Source: Astrocystis sublimbata
Lineage: Eukaryota > Ascomycota > Sordariomycetes > Xylariales > Xylariaceae
DNA length: 64,000 nt
Assembly: GCA_022453515.1 (NCBI GenBank)
Contig: JAJNNY010000014.1
Location: 558,001 to 622,000, forward strand
Reading direction: 5' to 3'
Both the position numbers and the translations under genes were made by a program. Of this stretch, positions 25,309-37,656 are shown one piece after another (the first letter of the stretch is position 1; the number at the start of each line of letters is the position of its first letter). A model generated the notes under the pieces. That model saw nothing but the letters and a program-made list of their open reading frames with translations. It ran no database searches and was not told where the DNA came from.

Positions 25309-25530
25309 ATATCTGTACATGGCGCTGTGACCCCCTCAAAGCCGCGAGAGTTACAGAGTGTTTAAGTCTGAGCCTTTATTACTACATTTTGGAAAATAAA
25401 AAGGCTTAGCTAGGCTTGTAAGGTTCGACATGACGGCATATGGTACGGTACTTGGGACGAAGAGCCACGATATGCCAAGGTATATCACCTATCGACCAAG
25501 AAATTCATGAGATGCCAAGGGAGCCATCGA

Positions 25531-25547
25531 AGTAAGTAAGTAAGTAA
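25531..25547. repeat. AGTA tetranucleotide microsatellite
   Basis: About four AGTA units in a row. It is short and no function is implied. Confidence 0.8.
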
Positions 25548-28500
25548 ATATCGCAACGCCCAGGCGGACAAAGGATGGGGACGTAGAGAAGCTGACGATG
25601 GCACTTCCTTTTTTTCTTTCTTCTAATCTCCGAAAATTCTCCTTCGTCACCGGGGAGGTGTATAGCATATCTACATAGGGTCCTAGGCAAATGTTCGTTG
25701 GAGATTGTTGGCGCCCAACGGAAAGTGTGCGAGAAGCAAGCCCCGGTCTGGCACCGGTCTTCCGCCGGTGTGCGCAGTCCTACCTCCTTTCCCTTTGTGT
25801 GTCGGTGACATGTCTTGTTTTGTCCACTTCACGGCCTCACTTGCGGTCTCATCAGGATGCTGGCTGTTATCCCCGGTTGGTATGTACTTGGACGTGCGTC
25901 ACTTTACATGCAGGGTGTGTATTCAGCAAGCCAGCAAGCAGGTAGAGATTGATAAGGCCACGGATATAGTCGAGATATCAACAGACCTTAGGTATGGACT
26001 TATCTGCCGTCCAACTTGGGCATGAATATTTTGATTATTCTTCCGTAGGGCTGGGGGGTCCCCGAAGTCGGTCTAATGCGCACAACGCAACACTGCTGCA
26101 CGATATCGACTACCTTGTGGTTAAAAAAAAAAATTCGATGCGCCTCCACGTAGCGTAAGGTAGGGGGCACGTTGTTTTGGCACGCGATGAAATGTTTGAG
26201 ATCGTGGACTTATGTGTGTGTGTGTGCGTAGCGTTGCTGGCGCATGCAAGCCAAGACACGCATATCTGAATCATCATCATCGCCATCACCAACACCACCC
26301 TAGTTGGCCAGCACTTACTTGCTTTGCGATCCTTCCTCACCTCTTCCATGCTTTCTTCCAATCTGAAAAGTTGGCAAGGCAAGATAGAGGCTGCTTCTCC
26401 CACTCACACCTTACTCCTCTTCACCACGTCATGATGCGGCTTCGCTACCAAAGCAGTAAGAGTAAGCTACGAAGATAATGTGTGTTTTGAAGGAAGCACA
26501 CTATTTCCAAAGCTAAGCTTAAGACGCATGGGCATGTATCAATCTAATCAATCAGCCCCATACGTAGGTGCAAGTAGCGCTGTCAGCCATCACTGCAACC
26601 GCTTAACGCATATTGCATAGCAGACAACCTGGGGACGATGAAATTGTGAAGTTCGAAAGCCCAACGCATATCACAACAATCTCACCACTTACCCTCGCTC
26701 GCAGTAAACCCCCCATTCGCACGTTTTCTCTACGGCGATTGATTTGTCAATCAGGCAACAAGCTGCGACGCCTCCAAAACCCGACTTACGGTAAACAGCT
26801 CACCCGGCTCAGATAACCGCCTGTGATTGCTGCGCGCCTCTGCCCAATCGCGTCTCGTCCGTACCTAGTGTCCCGCTGCACGCGATGCCACGAGTGCGTG
26901 CTGTGACATCGCGAGGTGAAAAATGGCTGGCTGGCTAGGTATGACATGCCGTAACAGCGCAGCGAGACAGACAGACAATCCAACCAGTCACCGTAGTTAC
27001 CATACGGGGCGAATGGACTAGATCCCAAATGCGTTGCGTTGTGTGTGCTTGCCTTTGCTTCAGAAGTGCGCCTGGACCCGATGTTGTGTGATGAGATATC
27101 TCCTTCAGGACCGACTGCTCCCCTAGCGCGATGTGCGTGATGGGCGCCAAGGCGGTAGTCGGTCGCAGTCGGTATCGATCTAGACCCAAAGGCTGTCGAT
27201 TTCAGCTGTTGTGCGGTAGCTCCCTCTCATCGTCAGACGAGGAAAATCGACGATGAGGTGAATGAAAGTACTTGACTTTCGCAGATGTGTGTGCCTAGAC
27301 TGACAGTGCACGAAAGGGGTTCCTGCTAGTCCTAGTACTGTATTCAACGTTTTTTTTTGTGGCTGAAAAGAGTTGACTGCGCGATTGAATTTGCGAGGCT
27401 GGCGCGGCAATACTAAATATGGTATGCCTGAGTCAAAGATAACAAGAGGCGGTCAACGACAACATCAGCCAATACACATGCCTTGTATATGTGCGAAACT
27501 TGACATGTTTCTTTTGATAGTTTAATACTTGCACAACACATGATTCATTTTGAGGGCGCTTTTGACGCTCTTCATTAAGACGCGTAACTTTGTGAGAAGA
27601 GAAATGCCGATGCCAATTCAAACCGTTCATCTGGCACTCTGAGCGCAATACAAACGAATGACCTACCTTCATGCCTCGATAGTGACCCAGAAGCGCATGA
27701 ATCTGTTCCCCCATTTGGAAGAACTGATGTGTTTAATTCATCAAAAGATAATTGCACTCAATGTCGCCGCCCCGCAAGCCAGGTAGATGCTGCTTGGAAA
27801 GATTCCACTTTCACTGAAAGGTGTGAACCCAACAACTCCCCCACGTATCTAGCAGATGACTTTTCCCTTAGCCATCAATCATCACGACCCCCTCAAAAGA
27901 GCCGCTTTCGAGCTTTCCCTTCCCTCCCCCTCCCCTCCCCTCGCATGGCTGGCCCCTCCCTCATACCCGTACCACCCTTTTACCATATGCTGCGTGGTAT
28001 CCCGTAGCGCGAATCATGAAGTTCCAGGTAGGAATGAGTCATTTCGAGAGCAAGCTGCTTGCCTAATAATTCCGACTGCATGGCGACTTTTGAGGTTCGG
28101 AGGTGGGTTTTGTGTGGGAATGGGTGGGTTTCTTGTGGGTTCACCTGGCGCGAAAAGGGTCCTCCTTCTTCTCTTCGCCCCCCGCAGTGAAGTGCCCCTC
28201 GTTTGCCCCACGATGATGGATTCGCTCGGCATGAAGGGTTGCTACCTACGTCAGGCAGTTGCTGCTTTACGATAATGCTATATGTGAATAGGACCGGGTT
28301 CGAGAATTAGGATGCCACCGAAAGGGCTTGAATGATGTAGTTATACAACGTTGCTAGGCAGGAATCGATAACCTTGATGATCCTCGGGTGAGGGGGGCTA
28401 TCTCGCTCTCTGTTGAAATGGGAAGGAACGAAGCACCTTTATGATGTGGTTGTGGAGATATTCATTACCCATAGTCGCCGACATTGGTAACATGTCTCTG

Positions 28501-29990
28501 TGAGAAGAGCTCTGAGCATGTGATTCATCTGTCATGCGCTGCGACGTTATGTTAAATATTCAATATTGGCATCACACGCTATGTTGACATTTTGAGGTGA
28601 TGACTTCTTTTCCTCGCGCTTGGCGGAGCGTATTTCGCGCAAATATATGAAGATACACGCCAATCACTGAATAAAAAGCAACCCATACGATGCTCAAGCA
28701 TCCTATAACCGATCTATTGCCTCACGTCATTTGAAAATAACAACTCTCACATGGGTTTTGTGACTGGCCCCTCGGATGAGCTAGTGATACTTAACATCAA
28801 CTTCGCATGTTGAATTCGTGAATCTTCAGAAGCCAGTACATTTACTAATTTGATGTAACATATTAATGTCATCTATGACGACTGTGGTTGTATTACAGGC
28901 GAAAGCAAATTAGACTAGACTCACAATCATTGGCAAGAAGGGAACAGTGGCAATGCGTCGGGGCAACAAAATTTGGTTGAGACGAGAGAACATATCACTT
29001 TGTTGATACGGTGAGCATTGCCTACTGCTGAACAAGGATTCTATTGCTATTCTCCTTTATCATGAAGGTGTACGTATATATATACACAAGTCATCCACGG
29101 GTTTTTTATCGTTTCTGACACAGCTCTTCGATCACACATATGGGGCAGGGTTGATTTCGCCCACTCGTAAATATTGTTGCCGAGACGCCCGCATAAATAG
29201 GTAAATAAATAATACAATTCGGTAACTGTGTTTGCTTCCCTGAACTCATTAGCTATTTGAAACGAGACAGCATACACTCTGGTTTACACTATAGAAAACT
29301 AACGAAAGCACCGTACCCTCATTCGGGTTTGATAATAAAGCGTTATGAACAACATCTATCACGGGAATAAGTTGAATTGTCATTCCATCGTCGACTGAAA
29401 AATGGCTAGAATGTTATTACATCGAAGACTTGACCTCTTGCAATTATATATATTCTATATATAACAATATGACATCCGACTTGAGTCATTGGATCGTATA
29501 GGCAGTAGGTGTTACGTATGACATGGACACATGATGATAAACAATTACTAGAAGATCAAGCAATCCGAAGGATAGAACCCTAGACGTTGACTCTCGCCCA
29601 TTTACGATAGTCTAGACTCTGATGCTTTGAGCAAAACTCAACCAACACAGTTTTATGACCTAACCTACGATTTTATATCCCTCGAATCAACTAATCGCAA
29701 TAAATCTAACACCTAGCTAGACTTAAAGCGTTTTAAAAGCGGCGAGCTCATTGACAGTCATTACTTAGAGCTAATCAATGAATAAGATCGATCGTGAATC
29801 GTTTCCTTCATTTGAAACAGCTTCCTTCACCACACAACAATACCACACCAGACCAGTAAACATATATAGTATTACATAATATATAGGTCGCAGCAATCCG
29901 ATCGTCTCGCAAAAATGTAACAATATTGCTTATAAACAAAGTACCTTAATAGACATGGATGGTTAGGGGAATAATCCCTTGCAGGATGTG

Positions 29991-30004
29991 AAAAAAACGC
30001 AAAA
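29991..30004 (-). terminator. RNA polymerase III terminator of tRNA-His
   Basis: On the minus strand the tRNA-His gene is followed within 7 nt by TTTT and then by a run of seven T, the usual Pol III stop signal. Confidence 0.8.
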
Positions 30005-30010
30005 GATAGA

Positions 30011-30082
30011 TGTGGGCAACGAGAATCGAACTCATGTCTGCACGGCCACAACGTGCTGTACTAACCACTATACTATGCCCAC
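30011..30082 (-). tRNA. tRNA-His (anticodon GTG)
   Basis: A complete 72 nt cloverleaf without intron. The acceptor stem GTGGGCA/TGCCCAC pairs perfectly, with discriminator A. The D arm is TAGTATAGTGGTTAGTAC. The anticodon stem GCACG/CGTGC encloses loop TTGTGGC, so the anticodon is GTG. The T arm ATGAG-TTCGATT-CTCGT follows. The genomic base before position 1 is G, but eukaryotes add the His G-1 after transcription anyway. The gene is isolated in an AT-rich region and has a T-run terminator. Confidence 0.96.
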
Positions 30083-31392
30083 CTTGCAACGGGGTATTGT
30101 CTCGATGTCTAAACCAGCAGCAAATACGTAGTATATAGCACAACAAAAACTAGCTCTCAATAATACAACATTGTCTGCCTTGGAATGAAGCCACAATAAC
30201 ACCAAAGAAAAGGCAGATGAACTACCTTTTCCCACTGCGTTTCCATCCATGTCCGAACAGTCTTCATCCATAACAAAGGAAAACCTACGCAACGTCATCC
30301 TCGACCTCGATACTACATATAATACCTACCAACTACCTCCAACGGTGAAAACAAGCCGGGCTAGTAGTCATAAGCTACAGCATTGATCGCGCAGGTCTCA
30401 AGACTATAGTCGACTCATGAACACTTCATAATTCAATATTACAAACGGAGGAGGTACATCAGCACACTGCACAATGATACGTGCCAGGCAAGCCCATCGA
30501 GTAATTACCAATCACTACACACACCCGACAGCATGGAAAGACATGAAGGTCTGTATAGATAAAAATAATCATCTAGGCCTATGCCCATTGAAGAACGTGT
30601 TCAAATGACAGCTCACACTCCCACTTTTGGGCCCCGTCTCGTAATAGTGTACAGGATTTCCAATGAGCCTCGGCAAGGGAACAAGTCAGATAAGGGAGAG
30701 CCTGAGTCGTAGCGTATCAACCAACTCCTGGCTTTTACTCGAGGTGAGACTCGGGGAAGTCTTGACTTTTTGTTAATTGAGACATTTTATATATCCTGCT
30801 TTCGATATCTATGATTGCCGCATGATTTCTCAGCAAGATAATCGGCTTGTGATGCTGACTCGACTGTTCCATGGGAAATCATAATGCCGCCAACGTGAGT
30901 TTAAGCTATATGTTCCACTGCATTGAGATGTTATCTAGTATCCCATCATATTCAGGCATGTCAAGGTCAGCAGGAAAGCATTCCGTACAGCAAATTTACC
31001 TATGAGTGCGTGGCGCTATTGCCTGGTAAAACCTATGATTATCACGTAGAAAGACATGGCTTGTTTCCAGACTCGATTTGTCATCGTATCGTATTGGCTC
31101 TGGGATTAAGTACTGTAAAGTCCTTTCCTAACTCGCCTAAACTCACATCCTAGAGACTCTTCGCTCCAAGATTTACAAAACGCCACTGAGACAGCGTTGA
31201 ATATGTGCCCGATCCTGCTCTATGCGCCGCCCAATGTTTTTCAAACCGTCAAAGTAGACAGACCCTAGCCAGCAAAAACACCATCCCTTGAATCGGGAAG
31301 GATAGGATAGGGTAGGGTAGGGTAGGACAGCCGGGGGTGAGGTGAGGATGGTCATTTTAGATATGTGAAGTCGGTCATTGCCTTCCCCAAAT
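30083..31392. other. Intergenic region between tRNA-His and p23
   Basis: AT-rich sequence with no supported gene. A short GGTAGGGTAGGG-type repeat lies near the p23 end. Confidence 0.5.
31301..31327. repeat. GATAG/GGTAG short tandem repeat
   Basis: Five imperfect 5 bp units just past the stop codon of the p23 gene, so probably in its 3' UTR. It only superficially resembles telomere repeats; the unit is GGTAG, not TTAGGG. Confidence 0.7.
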
Positions 31393-31714
31393 TTACTTGT
31401 CGGCCTTGGCGGGAGCGTCAGTGGCGGGAGCGTCAGTCTTAGCAGCATCGGCAGCATCGGCCTTGATGTCGTCCTCGCCTTCAAGCGCGGGCATCTCGTC
31501 GTCATCATCTTCGTCGTCCTCGTCATCGTCCTCGGGGCCGCCAGCGCCCATACCGGCGCCCAGCTTCGAGAAATCGATTCCGCCGAAGTCACCGCCTGAG
31601 AAAGGGAAACATGTTAGTCATACTCTTCTGACAAAAGGGTAACACAACTCGACTCTGGAGTCTTTGATAGCCCCAGATCGAGGTGGTGAATACGTACCCA
31701 TACCAGGCATGCCT

Positions 31715-31755
<41 letters not shown>

Positions 31756-32441
31756 ACCTTCCATGCCGGGCATACCACCTGTTCGCACGATCATATTAGC
31801 TACCAAATTTCTCGGGATGATGGATATCTAACTGGCATCTGCGCAAGGGAAAAGGGGTGGGAAAGTCATACCGCCGAATTGGGAGAGGTCCTCGTCGGCC
31901 GCCTCGTTCTGCTCGTCCTCATCAACCCACTTGTCGAAGTCGGTCTTGACGAACTGGACCTTGGCCTTGTCCTTGAGGAGACGGGGCCAGTATTCCTCCT
32001 TAAGCTCCTTCTTGCGCAGCTTCATCTCGACATTGCGGGCGGTATGGTGGATGCTGCTGTTCTCGACGTCGATCTCGTCGAAGAAACTGATGTTAAGAGT
32101 GTAGGCGCGCTTCAGGGTGTCGGAGCGGCCATCGAAGCTCAGACCGGTGGGCTTGAGGTCTAGCTTGATTGACTCTTTCGGTACGTCGGGCACGGAGATG
32201 GTGAGGTACACGATGTTCTTCTCGGGCTCCGTCGTAGAGGAGCGTTGAGCCCATAGGACTACATGCGGAAGAACATGGTGTTAGCCTTGTCAAGCCTGGC
32301 AAGTGGCATTGTCGCCGTAAGGTACAAGACATCATATGATGGTTGTAGCGCGATGCAAAAAAAACCAAGTAGGTTGCAGATCGCGGGGTAGCTAGCGAGT
32401 TTGCAGACATATTGCTTACCTTCGGGCGTGACTTGGGACAT
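31393..32441 (-). CDS. SBA1: p23/Sba1-type Hsp90 co-chaperone
   Basis: Four exons: 32441-32420, 32258-31872, 31778-31698 and 31595-31393, giving 230 residues. The protein binds ATP-bound Hsp90 and slows its ATPase, stabilising client complexes in the cytosol and nucleus. The CS domain covers about residues 8-125: VLWAQRSS at the start, NIVYLTISVPDV, LNISFFDEID, and EEYWPRLLKDKAKVQFVKTDF. The tail is typical of fungal p23: a Gly-Met repeat (GGMGGMGG), then GDFGGIDFSKLGAG and a strongly acidic segment ending in Ala/Asp/Lys. The first coding exon has only 22 nt (MSQVTPE). Exon 3 is 81 nt, in phase 1 at both ends, and consists almost entirely of the Gly-Met repeat. It is divergent from VPS24. Confidence 0.95.
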
Positions 32442-34682
32442 GTTGGCCGTGTGTATCTGTGAGAGTCGTGTGTAGAGATTGCTGCAATTGGTGTGAGCAA
32501 TGGGTCGACTGTGAGCTGCGCGGGATTGGGGTAACGAGGCGTGGGATATTGGTCAGGGTAGAAGGAATGGATAGAGGGGGGGAGAGACAGGCAAAAAGAG
32601 GGAGAGGTAAAGTGTGGGGTTACGGATGATATAGCTACTTACAGTGTACCAAGACGAGACCGAAATTGGGTGGGTTGGGGTGGTGACTGGGGATGTGGTC
32701 AAGGTAGAGAGCGGTGGTGGTGGTGGTGGTGGTGGTGATGTTGTTGTTGTTGGTTTGAAAAGTCAAGAGGATTCAGGTTGACTCTGCAGGTGAGGCTGGG
32801 GAAGAGGGCCTGCTCAGTTGATTGAGACCTAAGAGCGAGTGCTGGTGCTGCTATTCGGTGATGCAACCGGCAGGGAACCCCACTACGTGCTGCAGGCAGG
32901 GGGTCCCAGGCGATTCTACGAAGTTCTTAGAAGCACTACGGCAATGTTGTCGAATCCCCTAGTCGCCCCGACCCGCACCAGCCTGGTGACAAACGGGCAG
33001 GCACATGTACCTTCGCATACTCCTACAAGCCGCAAGGTACTTGGACAAAGCTCTGACCTCTTAGGGCTAGGTAAGGTATGCTGAAGCTACCCGGCAAGCG
33101 TGATAAAAAATAAATGAAACATGTTCATCTAGAAGCCTCTGATTTGCACCTCTAGTTAATTCTGTTACAACAATATAGAACCTCTAAATTCTTATTAAAA
33201 TAGCTATTTTTTTTATTGTGTTGCAGATATCTAGTGATATATCATCATCTATTACAAGCAGGTCATCTTATAATAGGCACTCAACAGAATGATGAGAGCA
33301 CGGGAGCATCTAGGAGTTAGGCAAGGGAGGTTCAATTATTTTCGCACAGCGGGCCTAGGCCGAGCCAACACTACCTACACTTTTATTAGCCACCTACAGC
33401 TTGTAGTTTATCTATTGGACAGCCCATCTTAGTACGACAAAAGTACCTATTGACAGCTCTGCCAACGTTATGTGTATGCGCGCCTCAAAGCCTTCTAGGC
33501 AAGCTGCAGCCTGTCTGTTTGCTACCTTATCTTTCATTCCAAAACTGGAAGACGAAGTCAAGCAGCCATCCATGATGCATGTCTACAACCATATGGAGGG
33601 GAAAGCTGGTTGAAAGCAACGTCCCATCCATGTGTTAGCAACCATGCCCTTCCAACTCTTGTATACGTATGGGCTGACGTAGGTAGTTTAGAGCTGCTAT
33701 TCTTAGGTGCGCTGTGGTGGCTCATGGCCCAGCACGTTTGATTGACTGGGGGGCCTCGGGGGTCTGGATGCCTGGGGCTGGCTGCAGCGTGCCTGGCTTA
33801 TGTGTGACTGCTTCTCTCTGGGGTAAGCAGGTGGATGGATTGGAAATGAGAACGGGCGTGGCTGGGTATCCGCGATAAGGTTCTTAAATACCTCTTTCAA
33901 TGTAGGTACGAGGTGGGCACTTGCTGTATAATTACGATGGATTCGGGTGCCTGAAGTAAGTTCCCGGGCCTTACTTCAGTAATTGAATTAAGCGTGAACA
34001 GGAATTCATGACAGCCAATTCAAGACATTGGAACTTGAAGCTGGTCCGCAGTGTTACATGTTAGATCACATGCAAAGAAAGACCAGTCTTCCGAAGTGTC
34101 CAATTAAACAAAAGCCTAATATAGGTATCCTTAGATTGAATTACACTGCGCGTACTTCGGGTGCTACCCTTTATTCCGGAACTGATATTTACTTGATCGT
34201 CTCCAAAAGAGATACCTGTAAAGAGTTAGAATGTTGGCAACAACTTGGTGAGTTGTTCAGCTCTGTCAAGACCTCGGGATGTACCAACTGGAGGCTGTCG
34301 AGCGGCTCGGCGGGGTAGACAGCCCGCTTACTTAGCCCCATCTGGGCAAGTCTCGTTTGTTCAGGGCGCATAGGCTGATCGCAATTGGCCACAGGAGCTT
34401 AGAGCCCCACCACTCCCCAATGCACCCAAACTCGCCAAATGCTCTGTTCAGCCTTGACCCCTGGACTATCACTGATCAGACTATCACCATCCGCCAGTAG
34501 GCTGGCTCGGCTGTCATCCTTCCGCCAACGTCATCGCTGGGGCCCCCACGATACCACCAACAACTGCCCAAAACGCATCACCGCATCGCGGAAACGCCTT
34601 CTCAACGCGTCGAGTTCCAACGTCCGACTACCGCTGACCCATTGCTGTAACACGTCGCCTCAAACACACAAAATCCTTCAAG
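32442..34682. other. Divergent region between p23 and VPS24
   Basis: About 2.2 kb between two divergent gene starts. It holds a GGT/TTG microsatellite at 32713-32753, an AT-rich segment around 33.1-33.3 kb, and no supported gene. Confidence 0.5.
32713..32753. repeat. GGT and TTG trinucleotide microsatellite
   Basis: About eight GGT units followed by four TTG units, 270 bp upstream of the p23 start codon, so probably in its promoter or 5' UTR. Confidence 0.85.
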
Positions 34683-35590
34683 ATGGAGAGCCTCAAAGCG
34701 CTCTTCGTCAAGCCAGATCCCAATGCCCAGGTACGCCGCGCCCAACCCGACCCCGACCTATCGTCCATGTGTCTTGTCTACCCATACCAGGCCACCATAT
34801 TCCAACGTCAAGCGAACATCAGAAAGACACACCCACCACCAAACCAACACCAAAACCATTACCAGAGTCAAAACCACGAACACGCCATGAAACTCTTAAC
34901 GTGAAATAACAATACTAACCAGAACCTCTTTCCGCGCCCCAACAGATGCGAAAATGCAACCAACTCATCCGCTCCAACCTCCGCAAACTCGACCGCGACA
35001 TCGCCGCCGTCAAACAAGTCGAGTCGAAGACGAAGAACCTCATCGTAGCCGCCGACAAGCGGGGCTCGCGCGACGCCACACGGCGGAACCAAGCGCAGCG
35101 GGAGGCGCGGGATTTCGCGCGCGAGCTGATCCGCGCACGACGGACCTCGGCACGTCTCGTGACTTCGAAAGCCCAGCTCAGCAGCGTGCAGATGCAGGTC
35201 AACGAGGCCTTTGCGGTGCGCAAGATCGAAGGGTCGATCAAAGCTAGCGTCGGCATCATGAAGGACGTGAATACTCTTGTCAGACTGCCCGAAATGAGGC
35301 ACACGATGCAGGAGCTTAGCGTGGAGCTGATGAAGGCGGGCGTTATTGAGGAGATGGTGGAAGAGAATCTGCCCGAGGATGCCATGTTTGAGGACGAGGA
35401 GATGGAGGCTGATGGCGAGGTCGATAAGGTCCTGGGCGAGATCCTCAAGGGCAAGATGGAGAAGGCCGGCCCCATGCCTAGTACGCCTGTGCAAGCCGAG
35501 CCTGCGCCGGTGGAGATGGAGGAGGAGGAGGAGGACCAGGATGCTATGATGGATCAGATGCGGAACAGGCTCGAGGCTTTGAGGAGTTGA
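34683..35590 (+). CDS. VPS24: ESCRT-III subunit Vps24 (CHMP3)
   Basis: Two exons, 34683-34730 and 34946-35590, giving 230 residues. The intron has GTACGC..CAACAG ends. The protein polymerises on endosomal membranes and, with Snf7 and Vps2, drives budding and scission of vesicles into multivesicular bodies. The N-terminal MESLKALFVKPDP is amphipathic. The basic helical core (RKLDRDIAAVKQVESKTK) and ELIRARRTSARLVTSKAQL match CHMP3, as do IEGSIKASVGIMKDVN and MRHTMQELSVELMKAGVIEEM. The acidic C-terminus ends in DQMRNRLEALRS, a MIM1-like motif that would recruit the Vps4 ATPase. Length is usual for the family. It converges on the BTB-like gene about 360 bp away. Confidence 0.95.
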
Positions 35591-35949
35591 TTTGGGCTTG
35601 GAGGCTGCACTACACTAATTCGCTGTCTGGTTGCGCTTTTCTCCCTGGAGCACCTGGGTGTGTACATCTGCTGGAGGCATCCATCTTTACATTGGTGTTT
35701 AACAATGGCGTTTGGGAGCGTGGAGCCTTTGGGATTAATTCAATAGCATCGTCTCATGTTTGAGATGTGTTTGGTTTATCAATCGCTGCTCAGCAAATGG
35801 GCTGAAGACATAGAGGGCTTGTTGCTGGTCATAGTATATACAGGAGGAGGATCAGCTCCGTCCATTTCTCACATTCAAGTCTTGCTGTGCCTAGAGTCCT
35901 CTGATATCCAATCCCATGCTGTGCATATCGGACATATAATGCTTTGGTC

Positions 35950-37656
35950 TCATCTAATAGTCCACCTCGGCGTCGTAGACACATGCTCCTGCGCCTGCTC
36001 CTCCGCCGTCCAATCCCAACTCGTAGCCGTAAAGACGTCGCGCGCAAACTTCTCCGCGCCCATCGCATTCTCGAACCGCAACCTCTGGTCCGCAGCCAGC
36101 GCCCTCGTGAAGCGAAACGGGCGCTCCTTGACATCGCCACGAACACCACCACCGTTCACAACGACCTTCTTCTCTCCCTCCTCGCCCGCCATCCACGCAT
36201 GCGTCAGACGCTGACTCTTCCACGCCGCGCGGGAGATAGGGACAGAGTTCGCAGACAACAAGCCCTGGACGAAGTCCAATATCGGCAGCAAGCGCGTGCG
36301 CAGCCCGCAGTTCGTGTGGTTCTTGTCGATCTGGTAGCCCGGACACTGCCGCAGGGTCGCGAGCACGCTGTCGACGGAGAGTAAAGCCGTGTCGGCGATG
36401 GCGTCGAGCGACGAGGGCGCGAAGTCTACGATGAATAAAAGCCCTTTGTTGGTGAGGAATTTGAAAATCTCGCCGAGCTGGTACGAGTCGCATGCTACGC
36501 TCGAGTCGTAGCCCAGCTTGCACTGCCGCACGCTGCGCGACGAGGTGTAGAGTTGGAGGAAGTGTCGTGGGACGGAGGCGAGGGTGTTGAGGATGCAGTT
36601 GCGGCGCGTTTGGAGCTCTTCTGGTTGGGGGGTTAATATTGTATGTGTTGAGGTAGTTGAAGAACTGGAGTTTCTATTGTGTGTTTGTGTGTTTTCATGT
36701 ATGAAAATAAAAAGACCAGAGTCGCGGTTAGAAACCCCGGAAGGGGTCATGAAAAGGGGCTAATAGGAACAAGAAACACACTCACGTTCAAGCCCATCCT
36801 GCAAATACCACCACGTCGCACTCGTCGTCTCGTCCTCGACCTCGCCGCCAAACGAACTCCACTGACACGAGCCATTCAAAATGAGCTCCTTCGTCGCCGC
36901 CGCAAACCTCACCGGCTGGTTCAGCAACCAAGCAACCAAGATCTTCTGGCGCAGCACATTCTCGCTCGCACGGCTCATGCCGCCATACTCGCCATCGCCA
37001 TCTCTTATCAACTGCTGTTTCGCGCCGCGACTCGTAGCAGGCCACTTGAACTTAAGCCCCGCAGCAACGTACCTGCCCACAGCCGCCGCGCAATCAAAGC
37101 GATCTGCTAACACGGCCAGCGTGGTCACAAAGGCCATAGTGAGCTGGCTCTGCGGCGTCTTCGCCTCGGCGCCGTGCAGGATCCGCAGGAGATCGGCCAA
37201 CACGCGCTCGCGGTACGCGTACGACGTCGCGCCGTCGTCGTCGTGGATCGAAATCCACGGAAGATCAGCTGCGGCTGCGGACGACGGCTGAATGCCCTGG
37301 AGCTGCAGCGCGGCGAAGGCCGTGGTTACCTCGTTGGCTTCTCTGAAGTGCGCGTCGCTGAGAAGCTTATCGAAATACTTCGACTGGCGGCGAAGTGTCG
37401 CTAGGTCCACGCGGAAAGCGAGGCGTATGCGCGCTTTGGGGAGCAGTTCTCCTGCAGTGGCGGGACGACGGGGCGGGTGCGGGGCGGCTTTCCGCGCCGC
37501 CCGGATGGTTTCTTTGGAGTTTATAAAAGTGGCGTCGAGAATCACGTCTCCGTGAGAGGCGATCTCGATGACTTCAGGGCGCTGTTCTCCATCCGCGACT
37601 GTCGGCTCCGTCGACGGGTCGCCGCCGTCCGGTGCTCCGCCGCCTGAGTCCTCCAT
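35950..37656 (-). CDS. BTB/POZ-like domain protein
   Basis: Two exons, 37656-36786 and 36620-35950, giving 513 residues. The 165 nt intron starts GTGAGT, ends CCAACCAG and keeps frame (c|aa). The N-terminal ~45 residues are acidic and look disordered. A BTB-like fold follows: GDVILDATFI, then FRVDLATLRRQSKYFDKLLSD, WISIHDDDG and ADLLRILHG. The helical part LTMAFVTTLAVLADRFDCA is common in fungal BTB proteins that have no Kelch repeats. The C-terminal half contains VPRHFLQLYTSS and a possible Cys/His cluster (CKLGYDSSVAC, CPGYQ, CGLRTRLLP). Partners are unknown. A Cullin-3 adaptor role would be a guess. Confidence 0.8.

Larger units (their letters stand above)
18297..30010. other. Nearly 12 kb without a supported gene
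   Basis: I find no protein gene with recognisable domains. The longest open frames (192 codons at 23527-24105 plus, 168 codons at 23589-24095 minus) overlap each other and look random. Composition changes along the stretch: mixed with C-rich runs near 18.77-18.88, 23.85-23.88 and 27.9-27.97 kb, then clearly AT-rich from about 28.5 kb to the tRNA at 30.0 kb. No transposase, reverse transcriptase or long repeat is visible. It may be regulatory DNA or noncoding transcripts. Confidence 0.5.

Noticed and set aside
30923..31153. 76-codon frame between tRNA-His and p23
   Set aside because: Short, no domain and AT-rich surroundings; nothing supports expression.
31301..31327. Possible internal telomere repeat
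   Set aside because: The unit is GGTAG, only a few copies, and does not match TTAGGG.
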